Origin: Desulfobulbaceae bacterium UBA2276
Lineage (GTDB): Bacteria; Desulfobacterota; Desulfobulbia; Desulfobulbales; Desulfocapsaceae
Direction: 5' to 3'
DNA length: 64,000 bases
Assembly (NCBI GenBank): GCA_002347085.1
Contig: DDWW01000008.1
Coordinates: 1 to 64,000, forward strand
The notes below the pieces were generated by a model that saw nothing but the letters and a program-made list of their open reading frames with translations, was not told where the DNA came from and searched no databases. A program made the translations under genes and the position numbers. Of this stretch, positions 1 to 8,424 are shown piece by piece; within the stretch, counting starts at the first letter, position 1, and each line of letters opens with the position of its first letter.

Positions 1-55
1 CCGTAAGCTGAAAAGAGTAAAAAGAGCCTTGCTCTTTTCAACAACGGCCTCTAAA
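1..55 (-). repeat. Partial copy K of the dispersed ~105-bp repeat
   Basis: Read on the minus strand from base 55, the sequence begins TTTAGAGGCCGTTGTTGAAA and runs to a TTACGG at the window edge. This matches the left arm and the start of the central arm of the repeat whose best copy is at 34433-34539. The rest of the copy lies outside the window, and the match is degenerate, so the assignment is tentative. Confidence 0.5.
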
Positions 56-201
56 AAAGAACGTCCCTGTCTTGCACGAATGACTCCATTTTTGTAAAAG
101 AATGTTTATCATGAGAATAAAATAAGGTAAAGGGATTGTCGTAGTTTGTTCACGGAGAGAAAATGTTTCTCCAAAGAAGAGTATTCTTTCAGGAGTCCAA
201 A

Positions 202-1236
202 ATGAGTAAAGATGTCCTGCCCGCATATATCCAGTATCTGCAAGAGAGCGGCAGTTATTCCCATCCTGCAGAAGATGTGCAGCTTCTGCAGACCCATATC
301 TCTTTTGTCCTGTTGGCCGGGGATTTTGTCTATAAATGGAAAAAGCCGGTGAATTTCGGTTTCTTGGATTTTTCTACCCTGGAGAAGAGAAAATTTTATT
401 GTGAGCAGGAGCTGATCCTTAATCGCAGGCTTTGTCCCGAGCTCTATCTTGATGTGGTCACGCTCAATCGTGCGGGTGAGCAGTTTGCTCTGAATGGCCA
501 GGGTGAGGTGGTTGAATACGGGGTGAAGATGGCCAGGATGCCGGAAGAGCGGATGATGGCCAGGGTGATTGCTGCCGGCCTTTTGGATCGTGGGCAGATT
601 GACCGGATCATCGAGGTGCTGGTTCCTTTTTATCAGCGGGCCGAGGGTTCGGAGGAGATCAACGGGTTTGGTCGTGCCGCCTCGGTGGCCATCAATGTCC
701 TGGAAAATTTTGCTCAGACCGAGCCTTTTGTTGATGGCGGGGCATTCAGCCGGGCCCAGTTCACCCGGATCCGTGAGTATGCCGCCGACTTTCTTCGTAA
801 CGAGCAGCTCTTTGAGCGGCGTCTCTCGGCAGGGAAGATTCGTGATTGTCATGGCGATCTCTATTCGGCCAATATCTGCCTGACCTCACCGGTGGCTATC
901 TTTGATTGTATCGAGTTTAATGAGCGTTTTCGCTATGCTGATGTGGCCTCGGATGTGGCCTTTCTTGCCATGGATCTTGAGTTTCATGGACTTGATGAGC
1001 TCTCTGCTTATTTTATTGATCGGTTTGTGGCGGAATCCGCTGACCCCGCCTTGGTCGAGATGCTTGATTTTTATAAATGTTACCGAGCCATGGTGCGGGG
1101 TAAGATCAATCTTTTTACCGCCGGTGATCCGGCGGTTGATGCAGCCGTTGCCGCCCACTGTCAAGAGCAGGCAGCCCGATATTTTGCCCTGGCCCAGAAA
1201 TATGCGGTTCGAGCCGAGGGCCAAAATGGTGGCTGA
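202..1236 (+). CDS. Aminoglycoside phosphotransferase-like kinase (COG2187)
   Basis: This 344-residue protein belongs to the APH-like kinase family COG2187, whose substrate is unknown. The N-terminus carries the family-typical stretch around LLAGDFVYKWKKPVNFGFLDF. The kinase core shows the Brenner-type catalytic motif CHGDLYSANI (H217, D219), and the metal-binding aspartate is D235 in IFDCIEFN. I start at ATG 202 because AGGAG lies seven bases upstream. An in-frame ATG at 163 also has a GGAGAG and would add 13 residues. The stop overlaps the next gene by 11 bases in another frame. In many bacteria the two are one bifunctional protein of about 500-540 residues, which equals the sum of the two here. 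It may be a natural split or a frameshift. Confidence 0.85.
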   Translation: MSKDVLPAYIQYLQESGSYSHPAEDVQLLQTHISFVLLAGDFVYKWKKPVNFGFLDFSTLEKRKFYCEQELILNRRLCPELYLDVVTLNRAGEQFALNGQGEVVEYGVKMARMPEERMMARVIAAGLLDRGQIDRIIEVLVPFYQRAEGSEEINGFGRAASVAINVLENFAQTEPFVDGGAFSRAQFTRIREYAADFLRNEQLFERRLSAGKIRDCHGDLYSANICLTSPVAIFDCIEFNERFRYADVASDVAFLAMDLEFHGLDELSAYFIDRFVAESADPALVEMLDFYKCYRAMVRGKINLFTAGDPAVDAAVAAHCQEQAARYFALAQKYAVRAEGQNGG

Positions 1237-1807
1237 AAGGCGGGTGCTGGTTTTCTTTGGGATGATTGCCACGGGGAAGAGCTATCTGGCTGAGGCTTGG
1301 GCCAGACATCATAGCTGCGCCTATTATAATTCCGACCGGGTACGCAAGGAGCTTGCCGGCCTTGCCCCTGAGAGCCGTCAGCCTGCCCCTGTGAACCAGG
1401 GGATTTACCGTCCGGAATTGTCGCGGGCAACCTATGATAAATTGCTGGAGATGGCGGAGCGGGAGCTGGAGGTAATCCCTCATTCTTGCGTGGTTCTTGA
1501 TGGCTCGTATCAGGCCCGTGATGAGCGGGAGCGGGTGCGGAAGCGGTTGATGGCTAAGGCCCGGCTGCTTTTTGTGCACTGTCTCTGCCCCGAGGAGGTG
1601 ATGCGGGAGCGCATGGAGCAACGGCAGCAGGATCCGCTGGCGGTTTCCGATGGTCGCTGGGAGATCTATCTGCAACAGAAGGCGAGGTTTGAGATGCCAA
1701 TCGAACTTGGCCCCGAGCAATTGCTCACTATCAATACTAATCAACCTGTAGATGCGCTTCTGGGCATTCTTGATGAGTGGATAGGCAGGTTGCCGGTCGT
1801 GGCCTAA
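1226..1807 (+). CDS. P-loop ATP-binding kinase domain protein (COG0645-like)
   Basis: This 193-residue protein is a predicted P-loop kinase. The Walker A motif GMIATGKS spans residues 12-19, followed by the YNSDRVRKELAG segment typical of the ATP-binding half of bifunctional COG2187/COG0645 proteins. The start ATG at 1226 lies inside the end of the upstream kinase gene, with an 11-base overlap and a different frame, so translation is probably coupled. Open frame continues upstream of 1226, but that portion is only the antisense-like shadow of the first gene and shows no family similarity. The substrate is unknown. Confidence 0.8.
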   Translation: MVAERRVLVFFGMIATGKSYLAEAWARHHSCAYYNSDRVRKELAGLAPESRQPAPVNQGIYRPELSRATYDKLLEMAERELEVIPHSCVVLDGSYQARDERERVRKRLMAKARLLFVHCLCPEEVMRERMEQRQQDPLAVSDGRWEIYLQQKARFEMPIELGPEQLLTINTNQPVDALLGILDEWIGRLPVVA

Positions 1808-1877
1808 TCACAGCAAGGCGCCTTGATTTGAGAAACAGAGCAAGAAATGAAAAACCAGACAACCAAGAGGTACTATC

Positions 1878-2318
1878 GTGTATAACCGTATTTATATCTT
1901 GCGATTCCCTAAGAATACCAGCAATGAGCCGATTATCTATCAGTTGGTGAAACAGTATGATGTCGAGTTTAATATCCTGAAGGCCGATATTCTGCCGCAG
2001 CGGGATGGGCTGATGATCCTGGAGTTGAAAGGGAGCAAGGCCAATGTGGTAAAGGGCCTTGAGTACCTGGAGGAGCGGGGGGTCAAGGTGGAGCGTCTGG
2101 CGGCCAGTGTTCGCCGCGATGATGAAAAGTGCTTTCAGTGCGGGGTCTGTACCGGTGTCTGCCCGGTGGGGGCCTTGTCCTTGCATCGACCGGACATGGC
2201 CGTGCTGTTTGATCCGGAAAAATGTACCGGATGCAGTCTGTGCGTCCCCATCTGTCCGGTCAGGGCCATGGAGCTCTCGCTGGGGCAGGACATGCTGGCG
2301 GAAGAGATAATTTCCTGA
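1878..2318 (+). CDS. NIL domain-containing 2[4Fe-4S] ferredoxin
   Basis: This 146-residue protein has an N-terminal NIL domain (about residues 1-77), a ligand-binding fold also found at the end of methionine ABC transporter ATPases. A bacterial ferredoxin module follows. Two CX2CX2CX3CP motifs are complete: C85/C88/C91/C95 and C116/C119/C122/C126, enough for two [4Fe-4S] clusters. Translation starts at GTG 1878 with AAGAGG eight bases upstream. Proteins of this architecture are common in sulfate reducers and methanogens and are linked by family knowledge to sulfur or homocysteine metabolism. The sequence itself does not show a specific partner. Confidence 0.88.
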   Translation: MYNRIYILRFPKNTSNEPIIYQLVKQYDVEFNILKADILPQRDGLMILELKGSKANVVKGLEYLEERGVKVERLAASVRRDDEKCFQCGVCTGVCPVGALSLHRPDMAVLFDPEKCTGCSLCVPICPVRAMELSLGQDMLAEEIIS

Positions 2319-2444
2319 AAATGGGTAGTTACAGGGACGAGGCTACCTCTCACTCTGAATTAACAGCTTCTCCATTACGGTCACAAGCTGGATGGGTCAC
2401 AGGCGACGCAGCCCTTGCCTTTACGTGAGTTGGCAACTGTCTCA

Positions 2445-3521
2445 ATGAAGAAATGGGGATCAATTCAGGCACTCAGAGGTGTGGCTGTTCTCGGTGTCGT
2501 GGCATTTCATTTAATGTCCATCGAGAAAAAATATTCTGGTGGCGACCGGATCCTGCCTGATTTTTTATGGCTTGGGCAATCGGGAGTGGATTTGTTCTTT
2601 GTAATCAGTGGCTTCGTTATGGTGTCTGTAACGAAGGGACATTTCGCTCGCGATAAGGAAGTGACACGCTTTCTCTGGGGACGATTGACCCGTATATATC
2701 CAACGTACTGGTTTTATTTTTTCTTGACAATTATTGTCTTTCTCCTCAAGCCCACGTGGGTAAATGCACTTTATGGCCATCAGGCGGAGTTGATTACCTC
2801 TTTTTTCTTGTTGCCGAATCAGCATCCGCTGGTGATGGTCTCGTGGTCCCTGAGTCATGAATTATGGTTTTATAGTGTTTTCGCCGTGTTGTTGAAACTG
2901 AAGGAAAAGTGGCTCTTGCCGGCCTTGCTTGTTTGGGGAGGGATAATTGCGATAGCCAATGCCTTCGTCATGATTGCTGATCTGCCGCCGGCTGCCCGTC
3001 TTGTACTGCATCCCTATTCTCTTGAGTTCATTATTGGGGCCTTGGCGGCAATCTTTTTCTCCAGCAGGTACTCCCGTGGATTCTCGCCCGCCACCTCTTT
3101 TATGGCAATCATAGCTGCTATCGCCTTCATTGTGGGGGGATTCCATTTCGTTTACTCCCCTGCCGGCCTCATGGATGCGAGCATTATGCGAGTGAGCATC
3201 ATGGGTGCCCTGTATGGATTTCTTGTGCTCTTTCTGGCAATCCTGGAAAGAGAAAACAAAGTATGCCTTCCCAGGGCGATGCGGTCAATCGGTGATATTT
3301 CGTATACAATTTACCTCTCTCATGTCCTTGTCCTTAACGCGATTGGTCGCATATGGGTGACAGCCAATCCCCTACAGGGCAGCTTATGGGACAATATCCT
3401 TGTTTGTCTGATTATGACGGCGGCGGTTGTAGCGTATGGCTGGACAGGGTATCTGTTCGTTGAACAGCCCCTGTCGCGAGCCTCCCATCGTTTACGATCC
3501 CGCTGGTTTGCACGTTGCTGA
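2445..3521 (+). CDS. Acyltransferase 3 family membrane protein
   Basis: This protein of about 358 residues is an integral membrane acyltransferase of the OafA/YrhL type, which O-acylates cell-surface glycans. The diagnostic N-terminal motif LRGVAVLGVVAFH is present, with the catalytic-type histidine. It is followed by LFFVISGFVM and about ten hydrophobic segments. The frame opens at TTG 2415, but I prefer ATG 2445 because the family motif begins about ten residues after it. Neither start has a good ribosome-binding site. It stands alone on the plus strand and faces bamD. The acceptor glycan cannot be told from the sequence. Confidence 0.8.
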   Translation: MKKWGSIQALRGVAVLGVVAFHLMSIEKKYSGGDRILPDFLWLGQSGVDLFFVISGFVMVSVTKGHFARDKEVTRFLWGRLTRIYPTYWFYFFLTIIVFLLKPTWVNALYGHQAELITSFFLLPNQHPLVMVSWSLSHELWFYSVFAVLLKLKEKWLLPALLVWGGIIAIANAFVMIADLPPAARLVLHPYSLEFIIGALAAIFFSSRYSRGFSPATSFMAIIAAIAFIVGGFHFVYSPAGLMDASIMRVSIMGALYGFLVLFLAILERENKVCLPRAMRSIGDISYTIYLSHVLVLNAIGRIWVTANPLQGSLWDNILVCLIMTAAVVAYGWTGYLFVEQPLSRASHRLRSRWFARC

Positions 3522-3619
3522 GCGGGTTTTCCTGACTTTGACGTTGAGCAGACTATGAGTATGAGGAGTGGGGGGCAGGACCGATTGTTTGAGATTGCGT
3601 GATGGGATTGAAGAGTACA

Positions 3620-3652
3620 GGCCGCCGGATTGAAAATATTTTTCCGGCAGCC
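3620..3652. terminator. Hairpin between convergent genes
   Basis: The arms GGCCGCCGGA and TCCGGCAGCC pair over nine positions with one mismatch around a 13-base AT-rich loop. It sits just before the bamD stop and downstream of the acyltransferase gene, so it could end transcription from either side. No long T tract follows, hence the modest confidence. Confidence 0.4.
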
Positions 3653-3673
3653 TGTCAGCTTGAGAGAGTAGAA

Positions 3674-4471
3674 CTATTTGATGGCTGGTGGGGCTTGTCC
3701 CGAGGGTTTATCAGAGGAGAAGAGCTGCCAGTCCGGCAGCTTTGTCAGGCCGGAAAACCAGGAAGAGAGGTTGAATCCTAATTTTTCCCCGGCTTCAATC
3801 TTGGCGAGTAAGGCCTTGGCCTGTGGGGTGATCGAGGCATCGGGATAGGTGTTGATCAGGTACTTCAGTCTGGTTTTGGCATCAAGGTATTTGTCCGTTC
3901 GCAGGTAAAACTCCACGACTAAATATTCATGGTTGACCAGAAATTCGTTGGCTGCCTTGATCCGAGCCTTGGCCTCATTGGCATAAGGTGACTGAGGGTA
4001 GGCCTTGAGCAGCTTGGTGAAGTCGCGGATGGCCTTTGTCGCGCTTCCCGTGTCGCGGTCAATGGTGTCAATCTGCTGGTAACTGCACATGGCGATTTGG
4101 TACATGACATAAGGAGTTGCTTCGTTGGTCGGATGTTTTTCCTCAAAACCCTGGTAGAGAACCAGGGCCTCCGCGTAATTTTCCATAAAATAGTTACAGT
4201 CAGCGCCTTTGAGTTCGGCCAGCATGGCCTGGGGGCTGAAGGGGTAATTGTTCAGCAGTTCGTCAAAATATTTTGCCGCTTGATGGTAATCGCCCGTATC
4301 ATATTCATCCATACCCTTCATTGCCAGGCTGTCGGCGGGAAGCTGCACCTCTTCGCCGCCCATGCCAAACCATGACTGCATGGTGGCACAGCCACTCAAC
4401 GAGAAGGTGAGAAGGGTTGCGGACAGCAGGGTGACCAGGAGCGAGCGGGAGGGGAAAGTAGGTGATTGCAT
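3674..4471 (-). CDS. bamD: Outer membrane assembly factor BamD
   Basis: This 265-residue lipoprotein is the TPR-type BamD (ComL/YfiO) subunit of the BAM complex, which folds beta-barrel proteins into the outer membrane. A signal peptide ends in the lipobox LSGC with lipidated C28. The mature part holds tandem TPR-like helices, with phrases such as YDTGDYHQAAKYFDELL, YPFSPQAMLA and AYPQSPYANEAKARI at the expected spacing. The length fits the family. trxB ends 15 bases upstream on the same strand, so the two may be cotranscribed. Confidence 0.93.
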   Translation of the reverse strand: MQSPTFPSRSLLVTLLSATLLTFSLSGCATMQSWFGMGGEEVQLPADSLAMKGMDEYDTGDYHQAAKYFDELLNNYPFSPQAMLAELKGADCNYFMENYAEALVLYQGFEEKHPTNEATPYVMYQIAMCSYQQIDTIDRDTGSATKAIRDFTKLLKAYPQSPYANEAKARIKAANEFLVNHEYLVVEFYLRTDKYLDAKTRLKYLINTYPDASITPQAKALLAKIEAGEKLGFNLSSWFSGLTKLPDWQLFSSDKPSGQAPPAIK

Positions 4472-4486
4472 GATGAGTGTGATTGG

Positions 4487-5416
4487 TTAAGAGGGTAAGG
4501 TGTTAAGATAATGTTCGGCGGCAAGCACTGCAGTTGCCCCTTCGCCGGCACCGGTGACGATCTGCCGCACTTCTTTGTCGCGGATATCACCAGCCGCCAT
4601 GACTCCCGGGATTACAGTCCGGGTCTCGTTGTCGGTGGGGATAAAACCATTTTCTGATTGTAAGAGTTGCAGAGGCAGCATCTCGCTATTGGGGACCACG
4701 CCGATAAGGATAAAGACACCATCAACGGCGAGGATGCTTTCTTTGCCGGCGGTATCTCGGAGGCGAATACGCTCCACCCCTTTTTCTCCCTCGATGGCCG
4801 TGATCTGGCTGTTCCAGATAAAATCGATCTTGTCGTTGGCAAAGGCCTTTTCCTGAACAATCTTGGTGGCCCGTAAGGTGTCACGACGATGGATCAGGGT
4901 GACGCGACTGGCAAATTTGGTGAGATGGGCGGCCTCCTGGACGGCGGTATTGCCGCCGCCCACTACGGCCACATGCATATCGCGATAAAACGGGGCGTCG
5001 CAGGTGGCACAGTAGGAGACACCTTTGCCGGTGAATTCAACCTCTCCAGGGATGCCGAGCAGTTGCGGACGGGCTCCGGTGCAGATGATCAGGGCGTCGC
5101 AACTGAGTTCTTCGCCATCTTCGGTGGTGAGGCGTTTAGGGGTCTGGGTCAGATCCATGCTGACCACATTGGCAATCAAGGTGTTCAGTCCAAAACGGCG
5201 GGCGTGAGCCTCCATCTTTTCGGCAAGTTCAAAGCCGGAGAGGCCGTCCGGGAAACCTGGGTAATTATCAACCCAGTCAGTGAGTAAGACCTGACCGCCC
5301 GCCGCCCCTTTTTCGATCAAAAGATGATCAAGTCTCGCTCGTGCCGCATAGAGTCCGGCAGTGAGTCCGGCTGGGCCTGAGCCCAGGATGATCAAGTCGT
5401 AATGAGTTTTCGGCAT
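4487..5416 (-). CDS. trxB: Thioredoxin-disulfide reductase
   Basis: This 309-residue flavoprotein transfers electrons from NADPH through FAD to thioredoxin in the cytoplasm. The FAD-binding GSGPAG is at residues 12-17, the redox-active CATC is C136-C139, and the NADPH loop VVGGGNTA is near 151-158. GVMAAGDIRD near the C-terminus is the second FAD-contact motif. The length is typical. Its substrate gene trxA lies 94 bases upstream on the same strand, so trxA-trxB form a thioredoxin system unit. Confidence 0.96.
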   Translation of the reverse strand: MPKTHYDLIILGSGPAGLTAGLYAARARLDHLLIEKGAAGGQVLLTDWVDNYPGFPDGLSGFELAEKMEAHARRFGLNTLIANVVSMDLTQTPKRLTTEDGEELSCDALIICTGARPQLLGIPGEVEFTGKGVSYCATCDAPFYRDMHVAVVGGGNTAVQEAAHLTKFASRVTLIHRRDTLRATKIVQEKAFANDKIDFIWNSQITAIEGEKGVERIRLRDTAGKESILAVDGVFILIGVVPNSEMLPLQLLQSENGFIPTDNETRTVIPGVMAAGDIRDKEVRQIVTGAGEGATAVLAAEHYLNTLPS

Positions 5417-5510
5417 TTGCTTCTTGGGGGGTGACGTGTCGTGTTGATGGCAGTTATCCTCTTTTTACACAAAACAGATGTCAAAAGAGGGTCTGGCGTT
5501 GGGTGTTGGA

Positions 5511-5837
5511 CTACAGGGCCTTGTTGATGAGGTCAACCAGTTGTTTTTTTCCTACGGCCCCAGTAATCTGATCTACTACCGCACCGCTTTTAAAGAGAAT
5601 CAGGGTGGGGATGGCCCGAATGCCGAATTGTCCGGGAGTGGCAGGGTTATCGTCAACATTCATCTTGAGGATGGTTACCTTCCCTTTATATTCTTCAGCC
5701 AGATCTTCAATAACCGGCCCGATTGCCTTACAAGGGCCGCACCATGGGGCCCAGAAATCAACAAGGCAGGGGACGCTTGCGGAAATGGTGGTCTTGAAAT
5801 CAGCATCATTGATTGCCTTAATTTTGTCGCTTGCCAT
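5511..5837 (-). CDS. trxA: Thioredoxin
   Basis: This 108-residue protein is a classical thioredoxin with the active site WAPWCGPCK (C33, C36). The conserved cis-proline segment IRAIPTLILF follows the redox helix. GGAG lies about eight bases before ATG 5837. It reduces cytoplasmic protein disulfides and is regenerated by the product of trxB, encoded just downstream. Confidence 0.96.
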   Translation of the reverse strand: MASDKIKAINDADFKTTISASVPCLVDFWAPWCGPCKAIGPVIEDLAEEYKGKVTILKMNVDDNPATPGQFGIRAIPTLILFKSGAVVDQITGAVGKKQLVDLINKAL

Positions 5838-6216
5838 GGTTCGTCTCCATTGTGGATTGTTCGATCGTATAGGTAGTTAGAACATTTAAAACATACTGCC
5901 TTGAAAAAGGTTTATTATCAAACTCTGTCTCATAGTGTACCTTCTGGGGTGTGGCCTGACAAGTAAAAATTACAGTATGGCAAGGAACGAGAGTGAGCAG
6001 GTAAAAGGTGTTATAAGAACTGGCCTTTTCTTTCTCTCTTATAATATCATGGTGCATATCATAGTAGAAGAGTTGACAGATGAAGCCAGGGGCGTTAAAT
6101 TATTGTTTGTCTTTTTGAGTACAGAAAAACAGGAAGATAAGGGTCAGGCGTGTAGGAAATTTGAGTTTTTGGGCCGAGGTCTGAAAAGAATATATTGTCA
6201 GGGATGGAGTAAAAAA
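5838..6216. other. Divergent intergenic region trxA / fmdB-like
   Basis: This stretch of 379 bases separates the divergent trxA and FmdB-type genes. It is AT-rich and shows no convincing gene. An open frame runs through it into the FmdB-type gene, but family similarity begins only at 6217. The clearest signal is a sigma70-like promoter at 6073-6101. The trxA-proximal part presumably carries the trxA promoter, but I could not fix its boxes. Confidence 0.6.
6073..6101 (+). promoter_or_regulatory. Sigma70-type promoter for the FmdB-like gene
   Basis: A perfect -35 box TTGACA (6073-6078) is followed after 17 bases by TAAATT (6096-6101), which matches four of six -10 positions. It points toward the FmdB-type gene that starts 116 bases downstream. 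Confidence 0.5.
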
Positions 6217-6489
6217 ATGCCAGTTTATGAGTATGAATGTGATGATTGTCGCAAGGTGTTTGAAGTACAGCAACGGATGGCCGATGCGCCGCTCAGCAGT
6301 TGTCCTGAATGCGAAGGATCGGTTAAAAAGGTAATGTCAATGAGCTCTTTTCAGCTCAAGGGCGGCGGCTGGTACGCGGATGGTTATGCCAGCACTCAGA
6401 AAGGTGCGAATTCCAGTAGTACGGCCAGCACCACACCGCCTCCGTGTTCTTCAGGCGGATGTAGTAAATGTCCGGCCGCGGCCAGTTGA
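6217..6489 (+). CDS. FmdB family zinc ribbon protein
   Basis: This 90-residue protein opens with MPVYEYECDDCRKVFEV, the hallmark of the FmdB/CxxC_CxxC_SSSS family. Zinc-ribbon cysteines are C8/C11 and C29/C32. The C-terminal third is rich in Ser, Thr and Pro and ends in a second Cys-rich patch, CSSGGCSKC. The open frame extends upstream to 5935, but GGAG lies about eight bases before ATG 6217 and the conserved domain begins there. The family was named for a formamidase regulator, but most members have no proven role. Confidence 0.88.
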   Translation: MPVYEYECDDCRKVFEVQQRMADAPLSSCPECEGSVKKVMSMSSFQLKGGGWYADGYASTQKGANSSSTASTTPPPCSSGGCSKCPAAAS

Positions 6490-6558
6490 TCGTTTTTTTA
6501 AGATTATTTGCAGGATGAGTAGGCGGTATGGGGAGAGCAATGTCTGTCCCTGTGCCGC

Positions 6559-7632
6559 TTATTTTATTATAACCATGGCATCGCCATAAGAATAAAACCG
6601 GTAGCCTTGCTGGATTGCCTGCCGGTAACAGTCCAGCAGTCGTTCCCGGCCGCAGAGGGCTGAGACCAAAAAGAGCAGAGATGACTGGGGCAGGTGAAAG
6701 TTGGTGATCAGGTTGTGGATCACCCTGAACTGGTATCCGGGTACGATATAGAGATCGCACCAGCCATTGGTCACTTGGACCTCTCCTGCCTCATTTCCTG
6801 CAAACTCAAGGGCCCGCACCGTTGTTGTGCCCACGGCCCAGACCTTCCCTCCCCCCTGTCGGACCCTATTGATTTTTTCGGCATTCTCTTGTGAAATATG
6901 GACATATTCTTGATGGATGGTATGGTCAAGTATGGCCTCGGTTCGCACTGGGGCAAAGGTCCCATAGCCGACATGCAGGGTGATCTTGGCGATTTCCACC
7001 CCTTTTTCCCTGATTTTTTCTAAAAGTGTCTCTGAAAAATGGAGACCGGCGGTAGGTGCGGCCACGGCACCCGGCTGATCGGCATAGACGGTCTGGTATC
7101 GCCGGCTGTCTTCAGCCGTGCTGCCGTTGGTCCTTGCGATATAAGGGGGAAGTGGGATCTGGCCGTGATGCTTGAGGATTTCCGGCAATCCCTGGTGTTG
7201 GTCGTAATGGAGCGCAATCTTGATCCGTCCCCCATCTAAGTGTTCCAAGATTGTACAGGACAGGTGCTCATTTACGGTTATTATCGATCCTGGGCGCGGC
7301 CGTTTGGAGCTTTTTATCAGGGCGGTGGCGGTTGCCGAGGACAGCGTGTCTGTTGCTGTCTGTGGGTAGGAAAGCAGAAAAATTTCGGCCTTGCCGCCGG
7401 TATCTTTCCGGCCCAGTAATCGGGCGGGAAAGACCTTGGTGTCATTGATAACCAGCAGATCGCCAGGTTGCAGCAGGTCAACAATATCGGTGAAGTGTTT
7501 ATGCTCTCGGGAATCTGTCGTGCGGTGCAGGACAAAGAGCCGGGAATCCTCCCGTTTGTCCGCCGGGTGCTGGGCGATATTTTCCGGTGGCAGGGGGTAG
7601 TCGTAGGCCTTGAGTGTGAAATCCTGTTGCAT
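6559..7632 (-). CDS. queA: tRNA preQ1(34) S-adenosylmethionine ribosyltransferase-isomerase QueA
   Basis: This 357-residue enzyme moves the ribosyl part of S-adenosylmethionine onto preQ1 at tRNA position 34 to give epoxyqueuosine. Family signatures are the start FTLKAYDYPLPPENIAQHPA, the LLVINDTKVFPARLLGRK segment and GTFAPVR near the middle. The C-terminal ITNFHLPQSSLLFLVSAL is the longest conserved block. Length matches the family (about 340-360). It stands as a single gene, convergent with the FmdB-type gene and divergent from mqnB. No tgt or queG is in the window. Confidence 0.96.
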   Translation of the reverse strand: MQQDFTLKAYDYPLPPENIAQHPADKREDSRLFVLHRTTDSREHKHFTDIVDLLQPGDLLVINDTKVFPARLLGRKDTGGKAEIFLLSYPQTATDTLSSATATALIKSSKRPRPGSIITVNEHLSCTILEHLDGGRIKIALHYDQHQGLPEILKHHGQIPLPPYIARTNGSTAEDSRRYQTVYADQPGAVAAPTAGLHFSETLLEKIREKGVEIAKITLHVGYGTFAPVRTEAILDHTIHQEYVHISQENAEKINRVRQGGGKVWAVGTTTVRALEFAGNEAGEVQVTNGWCDLYIVPGYQFRVIHNLITNFHLPQSSLLFLVSALCGRERLLDCYRQAIQQGYRFYSYGDAMVIIK

Positions 7633-7725
7633 GCTCGTTCTGTTTTGCGGTAAAGATATGGATGAGTTTGAGATTTTAACCCTTGGAGCCCGAATCCCTT
7701 AGCCCTTTGCCGTAAACTACCTACC

Positions 7726-8424
7726 ATGATCCTTGCAGTTGCCGCAACAGATTTTGAGATGCAACCCTTGATGCAGCTCTTGGCCGTGGGTGAGGATGGT
7801 TCTGGTCAAGAAACTCGGGAAGATCGCTGCTGCACCCTGATCTCCGGGGTGGGGCCAGTGGAGACCACCCTGCGCCTGACCCGTTATCTGGAAAAAACCT
7901 CTTCGCGGATTGATGCGGTGTTGAATTTTGGGGTGGCCGGGGCCTACGTCACCGCATCGTCGGTGGCAAGTGACAAGGCATCGCTGCTTGACCTGTGTCT
8001 GGCCGAGCAGGAGAGCCTGGGAGATTTCGGGATCTGTTTTGCGGACACCATTGAGGCCTTTGATGCAAAATTGGGAGGCAACGTGACTTTTTCCCTGGAT
8101 CAGCCCCTGCTGGACCAGGCCAGGGATATTCTGGCCCAGCACGGAATGGGATACCGCTGCGGCAATTTTGTGACTGTCTCGGCGGCCAGTGCTACCCGCG
8201 AGCGGGGGATGATGCTCGCTGCACGATTTCAGGGGCTGTGCGAGAATATGGAGGGGGCGGCGGTGGCCCGGGTCTGTGCCGAGTTCTCCCTGCCCCTGCT
8301 TGAGGTGCGCGCGATCTCAAATCTGGTGGAAGATCGAGATCCAACACACTGGAAGATGGCTGAGGCCTGTGCCCGGGCGGCTGAGGCGGCAGCCCTGTTG
8401 GTTCGAGTCATGGGGGCGCGATGA
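7726..8424 (+). CDS. mqnB: Futalosine hydrolase MqnB
   Basis: This 232-residue nucleosidase of the MTA/SAH nucleosidase fold cleaves futalosine or aminofutalosine to release dehypoxanthine futalosine, or its equivalent, in the alternative menaquinone pathway. Visible signatures are ILAVAATDFEM at the N-terminus, LISGVGPVETTLRLTRYL, LNFGVAGAY and the purine-binding ENMEGAAVARVC. Its stop overlaps the mqnD start as ATGA at 8421-8424, so the genes are translationally coupled. That pairing supports the assignment over other nucleosidases. No clear ribosome-binding site precedes ATG 7726. Confidence 0.9.
   Translation: MILAVAATDFEMQPLMQLLAVGEDGSGQETREDRCCTLISGVGPVETTLRLTRYLEKTSSRIDAVLNFGVAGAYVTASSVASDKASLLDLCLAEQESLGDFGICFADTIEAFDAKLGGNVTFSLDQPLLDQARDILAQHGMGYRCGNFVTVSAASATRERGMMLAARFQGLCENMEGAAVARVCAEFSLPLLEVRAISNLVEDRDPTHWKMAEACARAAEAAALLVRVMGAR

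Noticed and set aside
109..852. Long minus-strand open frame opposite the COG2187-type kinase
   Set aside because: It lies wholly antisense to a gene with clear catalytic motifs, has low-complexity shadow composition and no family features.
902..1225. Upstream extension of the P-loop kinase frame
   Set aside because: The extension overlaps the kinase gene in another frame and shows no conserved sequence; ATG 1226 directly precedes the Walker A region.
3599..3781. 60-codon plus-strand frame beside bamD
   Set aside because: It crosses a hairpin and the bamD 3' end and lacks any protein-like features.
5935..6216. N-terminal extension of the FmdB-type protein
   Set aside because: The conserved domain begins at MPVYEYEC with its own ribosome-binding site; the extension covers the promoter region.
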